A stretch of DNA of 22,095 nt, from contig JAFDTZ010000019.1 of assembly GCA_019594305.1 (NCBI GenBank), positions 1-22,095 of the forward strand, in the 5' to 3' direction. Of this stretch, positions 1 through 7,842 are shown piece by piece (the stretch's first letter is position 1; every line of letters begins with the position of its first letter). The notes beneath the pieces were generated by a model. It was not told the DNA's origin and made no database searches. It was given only the letters and a program-made list of their open reading frames with translations. Source of the stretch: Thermoplasmata archaeon (lineage in GTDB: Archaea > Thermoplasmatota > Thermoplasmata > Halarchaeoplasmatales > Halarchaeoplasmataceae). The position numbers and the translations under genes were made by a program.

Positions 1-139
1 ATAGTATCCAAAAATTTTATGTCTGTACTTCGGGCAAAATACTATATGGTAATTCGCTTCTCCTACGTTATTTGACTGGTCATACTAATAATCTTTGGAG
101 CGCGCAAAAATTTTGACCTTTTCAGTTGAGTAGCCGAAT

Positions 140-159
140 CCCACAGCCAAGGCTGTGGG
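140..159 (+). mobile_element. Perfect hairpin resembling an IS200/IS605-family terminus
   Basis: The arms CCCACAGCC (140-148) and GGCTGTGGG (151-159) are perfect inverted complements separated by AA. Flanks read GAAT before and TATATGAC after. This arrangement resembles the subterminal hairpins at the ends of archaeal IS200/IS605/IS1341 elements, where the hairpin also forms the 3' end of the TnpB-associated RNA. No transposase or TnpB is visible, so the element body would lie to the left of base 140, partly or wholly outside the window, or only a remnant remains. The hairpin lies 4 bases before the first ATG of a surface-protein gene that lacks its expected N-terminus. An ordinary terminator hairpin is the alternative, but no T-run follows it. 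Confidence 0.45.
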
Positions 160-162
160 TAT

Positions 163-2577
163 ATGACCTCCCTACGGTCGGTCGAGTGTAATCAAACACT
201 TACCGATAACACGATGGAAAACAGCGGCGTTTTTATCGAAGGAAATACCCTGCAGCGATGGAACACACACGTGATAGACACATCCAATACTATTAACGGG
301 AAACCGATCTATTACTGGAAGGACCGTTCCGGTGGCACCGTACCAGGCGATGCGGGTCAGGTGCTCCTTGCAAATTGTACCGATATATACATAAAAAATC
401 TTATTTTCAGCAACGCAAGTGTAGGCATTCAACTTGGATATTCTCATGGTAACGAAATAACTAATAACATTGCATCACACAACAAAATAGACGGCATCAA
501 CTTATACCGTTCTAACAATAACAGTATTACAGATAGTACGTTCTCGAACAATCGGGGTATAGGGATATTTCTATGGCGCTCAGACGGTAATATCGTCTCA
601 GGTAACATCCTATCACAAAACCATGATCACGGGATCCTCATATGGGATAACAGTAACCACAACAATGTTTCCGGTAATGTAGTATCAAACAGCTTCGAAT
701 GGAGCATTTATTTATACAGATCCGACAACAATACCGTTTCGGAAAACACCGTGTCATCTAACGATTATCAAGGTATATTCCTAGAGCTATCCAGTAAAAG
801 CACTTTATTTAACAACCATATGGACAAAAGTGGTATATCAATCAATGGTTTTGAGTTGATTCATTGGAACACACACACAATCGATACTTCGAACATGGTA
901 AACGGTAAACCCGTTTACTACTGGAATAATCGGATCGGAGGAACTGTTCCGGAAGGCGCGGGTCAGGTGATATTGGCTAACTGTACCAACGTAGTAGTTG
1001 AAGGCCAGAACTTTATCAGAGTGACTACGGGTGTTTCAGTCGGATTCTCGACTTTCTGCAACATTCGAAATAATATCGCAATTGACAACAAGGAAGGAAT
1101 TCAACTTACTTCGTCCAACAATAACACCATATCTAGCAACGTTGTATCACGGAATCAGTATGGCATTCGCCTCACCTCCTTTTACATATTCACGTCCAAT
1201 ATGTACAACACTATAGTCAACAACACTGTTACATTTAATAATAAATCAGGCATCCATCTCTCCCATTTAAGCATGCACAACACCATAGTTCATAACACTG
1301 TAACATCGAATAATGGATACGGGATTTATATCTCATCTATCAGTACGGATAACCAAATAGTTAATAACACTATAGCATTTAATACCGGTTACGGTATCAG
1401 TGTAAGAGGGACTGAAAACCTCATCTATCATAATCTTTTCATCTATAATGAATCTCAAGCACAAGGTATAGATAGACATTATTGGGATGCCGGTGATCCT
1501 GCTGAAGGTGGCAAGGGAGGTAATTACTGGTCTGACTATGAAGGAAAAGACAGGGGTGATGGTATTGGTGATGTACCTTACGATATATATCCGCATTACT
1601 GGTGGAACAAAGATAGATACCCGTGGACGAACCCACATTTTGAACACCCTCCGGCGGCCGGTAGTTTTTTTTCTTTGATAAAAAATATGGTTGCAGGCGA
1701 TCATCCTGAGATATTGATCATACATGCTATGGATACGGATGGCGAATTTTTGAATGGTGAATTCGACGTGACCGTAGAGATAGATGATAAGGAAGTCTCG
1801 ATGAACGCGATGTTTAATGCCGGTCATGCCGTATTACAGTTGGAAACTTTTAATCTCACAAAAGCGGGAAGTTATACAGCTTTTACCACACTTAACGACG
1901 TCACAAACACCAATTTGTTTTACGTTATACACGGGGAAATGGATTATATAAAGGTCGTACCAGAGGAAATAACCATTACTGCGGGTGATAACATCACCTA
2001 TGCAGCTACACTACATGATAAATATGGTAACGAGATACGAGACGTATCTAAATTTACCGAATGGTCTGTCGATGCCGGTGGTTTTTGGTCGAAAAACGAA
2101 TATTCCTCGGAATTTGCGGGTACTTGGAACGTTACAGGACGGTATGAGAACGCTGAAGGTACGGCTACACTTGTGGTTAAACCCGCAAGTACTAAAACGG
2201 TCATTATAGACCCTCAAGGCGATCTAACTATTGTAAAGGGTGAAACGATAAAATTTACCGCTGCCGCATACGATCGGTTCGGTAACTTGATAACCGACAA
2301 TGTAACGGATTTCATCTGGTACAACGCCGATGAAAACGGAGTTTTTGATAAGGAGAATACGGGATTTTACGATATAACTGCCACTTACGAAGAAGTCACC
2401 TCAGACCCTACCACGGTTAAAGTGGAAACATTTTGGTCCAATAATTGGTCTCTGTTTGTATTGGCAACGGCAGTTCTGATCACAGCATACGTACTGTTGG
2501 AAAAACGACCCAAGAAACCGGATGAAGAACAACCTATAGTAAAATATGTGGATCCGGAGCGAAGCGATGTAACATGA
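163..2577 (+). CDS. Right-handed beta-helix surface protein with Ig-like repeats and C-terminal membrane anchor, 5'-truncated
   Basis: Probable extracellular protein tethered to the membrane. Residues 1-450 are short Asn-rich repeats (forms such as NNNTVSENTVSSN) typical of NosD/PbH1 right-handed beta-helix proteins. Two Ig-like modules follow at about residues 590-675 and 680-760, each with a D-x-[YF]-G-N motif. A single hydrophobic helix near the C-terminus (LFVLATAVLITAYVLL) is followed by a short charged tail, a stop-transfer anchor. The beta-helix contains an internal duplication: WNTH at residue 33 recurs at 235. There is no signal peptide. The frame is open only to base 130, and the first ATG follows a mobile-element-like hairpin, so the original 5' end was probably lost. 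Many NxS/T sequons fit a glycosylated surface protein. Ligand unknown; expression of this remnant is doubtful. Confidence 0.8.
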   Translation: MTSLRSVECNQTLTDNTMENSGVFIEGNTLQRWNTHVIDTSNTINGKPIYYWKDRSGGTVPGDAGQVLLANCTDIYIKNLIFSNASVGIQLGYSHGNEITNNIASHNKIDGINLYRSNNNSITDSTFSNNRGIGIFLWRSDGNIVSGNILSQNHDHGILIWDNSNHNNVSGNVVSNSFEWSIYLYRSDNNTVSENTVSSNDYQGIFLELSSKSTLFNNHMDKSGISINGFELIHWNTHTIDTSNMVNGKPVYYWNNRIGGTVPEGAGQVILANCTNVVVEGQNFIRVTTGVSVGFSTFCNIRNNIAIDNKEGIQLTSSNNNTISSNVVSRNQYGIRLTSFYIFTSNMYNTIVNNTVTFNNKSGIHLSHLSMHNTIVHNTVTSNNGYGIYISSISTDNQIVNNTIAFNTGYGISVRGTENLIYHNLFIYNESQAQGIDRHYWDAGDPAEGGKGGNYWSDYEGKDRGDGIGDVPYDIYPHYWWNKDRYPWTNPHFEHPPAAGSFFSLIKNMVAGDHPEILIIHAMDTDGEFLNGEFDVTVEIDDKEVSMNAMFNAGHAVLQLETFNLTKAGSYTAFTTLNDVTNTNLFYVIHGEMDYIKVVPEEITITAGDNITYAATLHDKYGNEIRDVSKFTEWSVDAGGFWSKNEYSSEFAGTWNVTGRYENAEGTATLVVKPASTKTVIIDPQGDLTIVKGETIKFTAAAYDRFGNLITDNVTDFIWYNADENGVFDKENTGFYDITATYEEVTSDPTTVKVETFWSNNWSLFVLATAVLITAYVLLEKRPKKPDEEQPIVKYVDPERSDVT

Positions 2578-2615
2578 ACCCCAGCCTAAACAGCCATCGA
2601 TGTCGGGCAAAAAGA

Positions 2616-2621
2616 TTTATA
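2616..2621 (+). promoter_or_regulatory. TATA box for rnz
   Basis: TTTATA lies 29-24 bases before the ATG at 2645, which predicts a transcript starting at or next to that codon. It also argues against the in-frame ATG at 2600, which lies upstream of the promoter. Confidence 0.55.
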
Positions 2622-2644
2622 CCGTCGGACGTTTGAAATCAAAC

Positions 2645-3559
2645 ATGAAGTTGGTATTCTTGGGTACGGGGGGCAGCTACCCCTCACCCGGACGGAATGT
2701 ATCTTCCATTGCCCTCGAACATCACGGTGACATTTACCTACTGGACTGCGGCGAGGGAACCCAAAGACAGATGATGCGCTCTTCACTCTCCTTTATGGAC
2801 GTCAAAAAGGTCTTTCTTACGCACTTTCACGGCGATCATTTTCTAGGTCTTCCGGGGTTGATACAGAGTATGAAGCTCAACGAAAGAGAAGAGACTCTGG
2901 AGGTCTACGGACCCACGGGAACCGTAAAACTGCTTAATATACTGACCAGACTGGGTTACTTCAACCCGAATTTCGAGGTGCGTGCGCACGACCTACATCC
3001 GGGGGCGGTACTTGATTTTAAAAGGATCTCCGTCAGAACCGTGAAGTCGGATCACAACGTACCCGCACTCGCTTATGTACTAAAGGAAAAGGACAGACCA
3101 GGACGATTCGATAAACCTAAAGCCCTAGCCATGGGGGTACCCGAAGGCCCTCTCTTCAGTAGGATACAAAGAGGACAAACGGTGGAGGTAGACGGTAAAA
3201 AGATAGGTCCCGACGACATATTGGGGCCGCCAAGGAGGGGAAGAACGATAGTGTGTTCCGGTGACACGAGACCTTCGGTGGATATCATGGACGCTGCAAC
3301 GGAAGCGGACGTACTCATACACGAAGGTACCTTGGAATCAGCCATGTCAGACATAGCACTTGAAAGAGGCCATTCTTCAGTGAAACACGCCGCACAAACC
3401 GCAGCAAAGGCAAGGGTAAATAAACTCTTTATAGTTCATATCAGCCCCAGATACGAGAATGCGGCGGCACTCGAGAAGGAAGCTAGAGAGGTATTCGAGA
3501 ACAGTACAATACCGAAGGACCTATTCGAATATCAGATACCATCGTCACGAAAAGCATAA
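2645..3559 (+). CDS. rnz: Ribonuclease Z (tRNA 3'-end endonuclease)
   Basis: Cuts the 3' trailer from tRNA precursors in the cytoplasm so that CCA can be added or exposed. It is a metallo-beta-lactamase fold protein of 304 residues, the usual length of the short RNase Z form. It begins MKLVFLGTGGSYP and has the zinc motif HFHGDH at residues 60-65. Further metal ligands are seen in GHSSVKH, in the SGDTRPS motif and in the C-terminal VHISPRY. The glycine/basic-rich stretch after LKEKDRPGRF fits the tRNA-binding exosite arm. I chose the ATG at 2645 because a TATA box sits 24-29 bases upstream and the protein then starts as family members do; a 15-residue longer reading from 2600 is possible. dacZ follows after 14 bp and may be co-transcribed. 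Confidence 0.93.
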   Translation: MKLVFLGTGGSYPSPGRNVSSIALEHHGDIYLLDCGEGTQRQMMRSSLSFMDVKKVFLTHFHGDHFLGLPGLIQSMKLNEREETLEVYGPTGTVKLLNILTRLGYFNPNFEVRAHDLHPGAVLDFKRISVRTVKSDHNVPALAYVLKEKDRPGRFDKPKALAMGVPEGPLFSRIQRGQTVEVDGKKIGPDDILGPPRRGRTIVCSGDTRPSVDIMDAATEADVLIHEGTLESAMSDIALERGHSSVKHAAQTAAKARVNKLFIVHISPRYENAAALEKEAREVFENSTIPKDLFEYQIPSSRKA

Positions 3560-3573
3560 AACGAACCTACTTT

Positions 3574-4425
3574 ATGCCTATACAAATGGACACTCTAGCG
3601 GATCACATAATAGGGATATATCGGGATTTCGAACCCACCAAGATTCTTATCTACACTGATTCAAGGGATTTCATGGAGGAGATATCAAAAAATATCGATC
3701 ACGTACCTATAATCATAGCCACCAATAAACCACCTATCTCCTCCCTATTGTCCAGGGGTAATATACATATCAGAAAAACACATTATTCGCCTCCAACAGG
3801 ATTCAACGTATTGGATGAGGCCAAGGAAGTGGTACTCACCTGCTACGCCGAAGGACTGCTCTCCAGTACCGACAAGGTTTTGTTCGTTATTTCGAGTGTT
3901 TTCGAGACTGTTTTATTGTTCGATATGAAAGACATAGGCATTATAAGTCTGACGGAAAAGCTACGAGATAGGATAGACGTAAGGATCTTAGAGGCGGTAT
4001 TCAAGATAAGTACTATGATAGTTCGTGAGGGTAAGGAAGGCTTACCCCTGGGGGGACTCCTTATACTGGGTGACGTTAATAACGTGATGAGCCATACCCG
4101 GGAGATGATAAAAAATCCCCTTGCCGGATGCACCCCCCGGGAACTCAACATATTGGACAGGGATAACTGGAGTACAATAAAGGAGTATTCCATGCTCGAC
4201 GGGGCTATACTATTCGATAAAGACGGTAGCCCGATATCGGCGGGCAGATATGTGATGTTCAACAAGATGAACGAGATAACCATAAAACACGGTCTTGGCG
4301 GCAGACATCTTGCGGCGGCCTACATATCCTCAAAGACAAAGGCTATCTCGGTAGTTGTCTCTTCCGAAGGGGTTATATATATATACAAGGACGGGGTAAA
4401 TATCTTCAAACTAAACATGATATGA
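3574..4425 (+). CDS. dacZ: Diadenylate cyclase DacZ (c-di-AMP synthase)
   Basis: Makes cyclic di-AMP from two ATP, the messenger that in euryarchaea is linked to osmotic and ion homeostasis. The C-terminal half is a DisA_N/DAC domain with the catalytic DGA motif at residues 209-211 (LDGAILFDKDG). The second nucleotide motif, usually RHR, reads GGRHLA at about 242-247. An REGKEGLPLG motif lies at 151-160, and SEG lies at 264-266. Residues 1-120 form a separate alpha/beta region corresponding to the pyruvate-kinase-like N-terminal domain of archaeal DacZ. At 283 residues its length matches that family, and I see no membrane segment. The start could be the ATG at 3574 or at 3589. The replacement of the third residue of RHR by Leu is the only oddity in the active site. 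It is downstream of rnz and probably shares its transcript. Confidence 0.9.
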   Translation: MPIQMDTLADHIIGIYRDFEPTKILIYTDSRDFMEEISKNIDHVPIIIATNKPPISSLLSRGNIHIRKTHYSPPTGFNVLDEAKEVVLTCYAEGLLSSTDKVLFVISSVFETVLLFDMKDIGIISLTEKLRDRIDVRILEAVFKISTMIVREGKEGLPLGGLLILGDVNNVMSHTREMIKNPLAGCTPRELNILDRDNWSTIKEYSMLDGAILFDKDGSPISAGRYVMFNKMNEITIKHGLGGRHLAAAYISSKTKAISVVVSSEGVIYIYKDGVNIFKLNMI

Positions 4426-4452
4426 GGCATATTATACGAAGTGAGACAAAGC

Positions 4453-4494
4453 AATATATATGACCCCTTATCCTAAGCGTTAAATAATATATAA
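4453..4494 (+). promoter_or_regulatory. Tandem TATA boxes for the aCPSF2 operon
   Basis: Two TATA-like stretches, AATATATA (4453-4460) and TAATATATAAA (4484-4494), precede the ATG at 4515. The first would give a leader of about 30 bases carrying AGGTG at 4500-4504 as a ribosome binding site; the second would give a nearly leaderless message. Either or both may be used. Confidence 0.45.
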
Positions 4495-4514
4495 AAAAAA
4501 GGTGTTGAATAATC

Positions 4515-5738
4515 ATGAAATTAACATTCCTAGGCGGTGTTAGCGAAGTCGGTCCCCTTTCCATGGTGATGGAGAACAAAGGGAGTACTTTTATCTTCGA
4601 CCACGGTATGCTGCCAGCAAACCCCCCCGAATATCCAATGAGACCTCCAATGGCAGATTTTGCGATGCTTTCGCATTCACATCTAGATCACTGTGGGATG
4701 ATACCCACTCTTGTAAGGTCTTACGACATTAGAATACTTGCAACCCACCCTACAATTGAAGTTGCGGAACTACTCCTTTATGACAGTCTCAAGATAGCGG
4801 ATATAGAAGGATATCCGAAATATTACGATAAATCAGATATCAAAAGAACAAAAACCGCTTTCGACATGGTGGGTTATAATTCAAAGAGAGACGTAGGCGG
4901 TATGGAGATAGAGATACATTCGGCCGGGCATATACCCGGATCAACCATGTTCGAACTCAGAGGTGACGATACAACCCTCTTTACCGGTGATATAAACACG
5001 TCTAATACGAGGCTACAATGGGGCGCACACCCGGTAAAGTGTGACACACTCATACTCGAATCTACCTACGGCGGGGAGGACCACCCGGACAGAATCGAGA
5101 CAGAAGAAGAGTTCCTTGATACTATAGACGATACCCTGAATAACGGAGGACAAGCGATCGTCCCAGTTTTTGCAGTAGGACGTACCCAGGAGATACTCAT
5201 GCTGCTAAACGACAGAGACTATAATGTATGGTTCGATGGTATGGGTAGAACGGTAAACAGAATTTACATGAATCACAAGGGGTTCATCCGATCTCCCAAA
5301 GCACTGCGGGACGCCGTAGGTAATGCTAACGAGGTACGTTCACACAATATGAGAAAGAAGGCTATGGAGGCCGATGTGATTGTCTCTACCAGTGGTATGA
5401 TAGAGGGCGGGCCAGTATTGAGTTACATACAGAACAAGAGAAGAGACGACCGCAGTTCCATATTGCTCACCGGCTATCAGGTCCCGGGGACAAGTGGAGA
5501 TATGCTCCTTGAACGTGGTATGATACAGGATAGGGGCGCGACAATACCAGTTGAATGCAAGGTAAAACGCTTCGACTTTTCCGCTCACGCAGGACATTCA
5601 GAACTGCTGGAGTTCGCCAGAGGGTGCGACCCGGAAAATATAGTGTTGATGCACGGAGACGCCCGTGAACTCGTGGCGGAAGACCTGTCGGAATTTAACG
5701 TTCATATACCAAAGGAAGGAGAGGTACTGGAGCTGTGA
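4515..5738 (+). CDS. aCPSF2, archaeal beta-CASP ribonuclease (CPSF-like, without KH domains)
   Basis: A cytoplasmic RNA-processing nuclease of the metallo-beta-lactamase/beta-CASP family, related to eukaryotic CPSF73; archaeal members have endonuclease and/or 5'-3' exonuclease activity. Visible motifs are HSHLDH (residues 54-59), SAGHIPGS (136-143), TGDIN (157-161), the beta-CASP acidic residue E182 in LESTYGG, H358 in SAHAGH and H380 in LMHGD. The 407-residue length without an N-terminal KH region separates it from aCPSF1 (about 630 residues, termination factor) and fits aCPSF2. AGGTG lies 10 bases before the ATG. The stop overlaps the GTG start of nadC by 4 bases, and the A24 peptidase gene follows, so the three genes are likely one operon. 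The second lactamase-fold nuclease, RNase Z, lies 1 kb upstream. Confidence 0.9.
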   Translation: MKLTFLGGVSEVGPLSMVMENKGSTFIFDHGMLPANPPEYPMRPPMADFAMLSHSHLDHCGMIPTLVRSYDIRILATHPTIEVAELLLYDSLKIADIEGYPKYYDKSDIKRTKTAFDMVGYNSKRDVGGMEIEIHSAGHIPGSTMFELRGDDTTLFTGDINTSNTRLQWGAHPVKCDTLILESTYGGEDHPDRIETEEEFLDTIDDTLNNGGQAIVPVFAVGRTQEILMLLNDRDYNVWFDGMGRTVNRIYMNHKGFIRSPKALRDAVGNANEVRSHNMRKKAMEADVIVSTSGMIEGGPVLSYIQNKRRDDRSSILLTGYQVPGTSGDMLLERGMIQDRGATIPVECKVKRFDFSAHAGHSELLEFARGCDPENIVLMHGDARELVAEDLSEFNVHIPKEGEVLEL

Positions 5739-6568
5739 GGCCGATGACGGGCTGTTACGCGAGAGATGAGATACGCAGATTCCTCAGAGAGGATATAGGT
5801 TACGGTGATATAACTACCGAACTGATAAGTGAGTTAGTTGATTTACGTGGCGAGATAATAGCCAAGGAGGACTTTGTGGTTAGCGGTATCCAGGAGGCCG
5901 GTATGGTATTCGAAGAGACAGGAGCCTCGTGGGTATCGGAGTACAGTCCCGGTGACTTCGTGAAGGCCGGCGATATCATAATGGAGGTCAAAGGCTCAGC
6001 ATATGCTGTTTTAACAGGAGAGAGGCTGGCACTCAATATATTGATGAGGATGTCCGGTATCGCTACGGCGGTAAAAAATCTGTCGGAACTAGCCGGAGAA
6101 ACCAAGGTGGCCGCCACTCGTAAAACAACACCCGGCTTCCGTTATTTTGAAAAGAAAGCGGTCTACGAGGGTGGGGGTGACACCCACCGATATAGGTTGG
6201 ACGATATGTTCCTGATAAAGGATAACCACATCACCGCCGTCGGGTTGGAGGAGATCATAGGCAGAGCCAAGAAAACATCACTGTACAAAAAAATAGAGGT
6301 AGAGGTATCTTCACTGGATGATGCAGTGAAAGCAGCGGAACTCGGTGCGGATATAATAATGTTGGACAATATGACTCCTTCCGAGTCCGGGAGAGCCTTC
6401 AACAAGATAAAGGAGATAGATAGGGAAATAATTGTCGAGATATCCGGCAATATAGACGAGAAGAATATCGTTGAATATGCACCGTACGCGGATGTGATCT
6501 CATGCGGCTCCATCACCCACTCCGTCCCCTCGGTGGACCTGTCACTGCGTATAATCTATCAGGAATAG
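5735..6568 (+). CDS. nadC: Nicotinate-nucleotide pyrophosphorylase (quinolinate phosphoribosyltransferase)
   Basis: Converts quinolinate and PRPP to nicotinate mononucleotide, CO2 and pyrophosphate in de novo NAD synthesis. At 277 residues it is the normal family length. The N-terminal domain contains EDIGYGDITTELI, and the barrel contains the substrate-binding block that begins RKTTPGFRYFEKKAV at about residue 129 and runs through GGGDTHRYRLDDMFLIKDNH. Later are EVEVSSLDDAVKAAELGADIIMLDNM and a C-terminal SCGSITHSVPSVDLSL. All are characteristic of NadC. The GTG at 5735 overlaps the aCPSF2 stop by 4 bases; an ATG at 5744 is an alternative start. NadA and NadB are not in the window. The ModD paralogue family is a remote alternative. 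Confidence 0.92.
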   Translation: MRPMTGCYARDEIRRFLREDIGYGDITTELISELVDLRGEIIAKEDFVVSGIQEAGMVFEETGASWVSEYSPGDFVKAGDIIMEVKGSAYAVLTGERLALNILMRMSGIATAVKNLSELAGETKVAATRKTTPGFRYFEKKAVYEGGGDTHRYRLDDMFLIKDNHITAVGLEEIIGRAKKTSLYKKIEVEVSSLDDAVKAAELGADIIMLDNMTPSESGRAFNKIKEIDREIIVEISGNIDEKNIVEYAPYADVISCGSITHSVPSVDLSLRIIYQE

Positions 6569-6574
6569 GATCTC

Positions 6575-7477
6575 ATGTGGTACATCTCCGCTGCAAGGTT
6601 CGTTATAGGCCTTTCTTTTTTGTCGATAGCGTCTATAAGCGACTTGAAGACGAGACGTGTCAGCGATAATGTTTGGATCGCAATGGGCGCAGTAGCATCG
6701 ATCTTACTCACCATACAACTTTTCATCATGGATGCAGGGTGGACCTATTATCTTATTTTCGTTCCCATAGTGGTATTGCTCTCCGAAGCACTCTTCGAGA
6801 TACCCGAACTATACTCAGAAGGAAAGCTGAACATACCCGTTCTCGGCTGGTTGTTACTTCCCGTATTTACCGTGTCTTATCAGATACACACCATCGGGGA
6901 AGACATATTCTTCTGGTCCCTTTTCACTATACCCGTTATGATGGTACTCGCGTTTGTATTCTATTATATCGGTTTAATCTACGGTGGCGCGGACGCCAAG
7001 GCAGTGCTTGTACTGGCGATACTCGTGCCCTTTTATCCGAATATTCCAGGTTTCACCCATGGAAGTCTTTCCATGGAACACGTCAAACTCATGGAGGTAC
7101 TTTTTCCCTTTACATTTTTAATACTGTTGAATTCATGCCTTATATTACTCGTTATTCCCTTGGTTTATCTTGTGTTGAACCTGAAAAATGGAGATACCGG
7201 ATTACCACAGATGCTATTCGGTTATCGTAAGAACATCGAGGGTATTGCAGATTCCTTCGTGTGGCCCATGGAGCGCTTCGATGAAAAGGGTAAACTGACA
7301 ATCAGGCTGTTCCCTAGGGGCGATGAAGAAGAGATGATCGAATCTCTCAAGCGAATGGGAAGAAAACGTGTTTGGGTAACCCCGAAGATACCATTTATCG
7401 TCCCTATGTGCATCGGATTTGTTTTATCCTTTGTTATCGGTAACCCTATATCACATTTGTTATCGATCTTGTTTTAG
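6575..7477 (+). CDS. Prepilin/preflagellin peptidase, A24B family (FlaK/PibD-like)
   Basis: Integral membrane aspartic protease that cleaves class III signal peptides of type IV pilins or archaellins. The two catalytic aspartates are visible: D23 in SISDLKTRRVSD, and D140 in the GGADAK version of the GxGD motif. Several hydrophobic helices surround them (about residues 5-22, 35-55, 58-72, 88-100, 112-135, 142-155 and 172-200). A soluble region (about 205-270, EKGKLTIRLFPRGDEEE) matches the extra domain of archaeal A24B peptidases, and a last hydrophobic helix closes the protein. At 300 residues it is longer than minimal FlaK enzymes. It follows nadC by 6 bases. No pilin or archaellum genes are in the window, so its substrates are unknown. 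Confidence 0.85.
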   Translation: MWYISAARFVIGLSFLSIASISDLKTRRVSDNVWIAMGAVASILLTIQLFIMDAGWTYYLIFVPIVVLLSEALFEIPELYSEGKLNIPVLGWLLLPVFTVSYQIHTIGEDIFFWSLFTIPVMMVLAFVFYYIGLIYGGADAKAVLVLAILVPFYPNIPGFTHGSLSMEHVKLMEVLFPFTFLILLNSCLILLVIPLVYLVLNLKNGDTGLPQMLFGYRKNIEGIADSFVWPMERFDEKGKLTIRLFPRGDEEEMIESLKRMGRKRVWVTPKIPFIVPMCIGFVLSFVIGNPISHLLSILF

Positions 7478-7527
7478 AAAGGTTTATTTTGGAGTTAAAA
7501 GTTTTAAATAATAAGTTTTACGAAACC

Positions 7528-7535
7528 TTTAAATA
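7528..7535 (+). promoter_or_regulatory. TATA box for gar1-tfb
   Basis: TTTAAATA in an AT-rich stretch between the peptidase gene and gar1. Transcription would start near 7555-7560, giving a leader of about 50 bases that carries the GGAGG ribosome binding site. Confidence 0.5.
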
Positions 7536-7593
7536 CTTAATATGCCTAGTAGTAGTAAATCGTTGAAAGAACATGCTCCTTGTCCCCACTCTC

Positions 7594-7598
7594 GGAGG
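7594..7598 (+). promoter_or_regulatory. Ribosome binding site that decides the TTG start of gar1
   Basis: GGAGG at 7594-7598 is followed after 8 bases by the in-frame TTG at 7607. Another in-frame TTG at 7580 lies upstream of this site and is therefore unlikely to be the start. Confidence 0.65.
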
Positions 7599-7606
7599 AT
7601 TTTATA

Positions 7607-7840
7607 TTGAGGATAGAAGGAAATATCGTGAATCTACCCGGCAGAGGCTTGATTATCGGCCGATTCCCACGCCCCGTTCCCTTAGATAGTCCCGTAATAG
7701 ATAATCGAAGAAAGAAAATAGGGAAAGTAGTTTCACTCTTAGGCCCCGTGGACAAACCGTACACCGTAATAAAGATGCATGGTATGCCTAAAAATCCTCT
7801 CTCGTTGGTGGGGCGAGAGGTGTATATAGAGGTGGAGTAA
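7607..7840 (+). CDS. gar1: H/ACA ribonucleoprotein subunit Gar1
   Basis: A small beta-barrel protein of the H/ACA complex (with Cbf5, Nop10 and L7Ae) that supports guide-RNA-directed pseudouridylation of rRNA. The 77-residue product has the family pattern: an N-terminal strand MRIEGNIVNLPGRGLIIGRF, then PVIDNRRKKIGKVVSLLGPVDKPYTVIK, and a closing LVGREVYIEVE. The VDKPYT motif is typical of archaeal Gar1 beside tfb. The start codon is TTG, selected by GGAGG 8 bases upstream. tfb starts 2 bases after the stop. The gar1-tfb pair is common in euryarchaea, which supports both calls. Confidence 0.85.
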   Translation: MRIEGNIVNLPGRGLIIGRFPRPVPLDSPVIDNRRKKIGKVVSLLGPVDKPYTVIKMHGMPKNPLSLVGREVYIEVE

Positions 7841-7842
7841 AC

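Noticed and set aside
1..46. ATAGTAT at 1-7 and ATACTAT at 40-46 as a stem, plus two copies of CAAAAATTTT (9-18 and about 105-115).
   Set aside because: Short AT-rich matches that arise easily by chance; no other sign that they define an element end.
2600..2644. Longer rnz reading from the ATG at 2600.
   Set aside because: It would place the TATA box inside the coding region and add residues not typical of RNase Z.
7478..7530. Inverted repeat AAAGGTTT (7478-7485) and AAACCTTT (7523-7530) around the gar1-tfb promoter.
   Set aside because: Only 8 AT-rich bases with a 37-base spacer; the second half overlaps the TATA region and may be coincidence.
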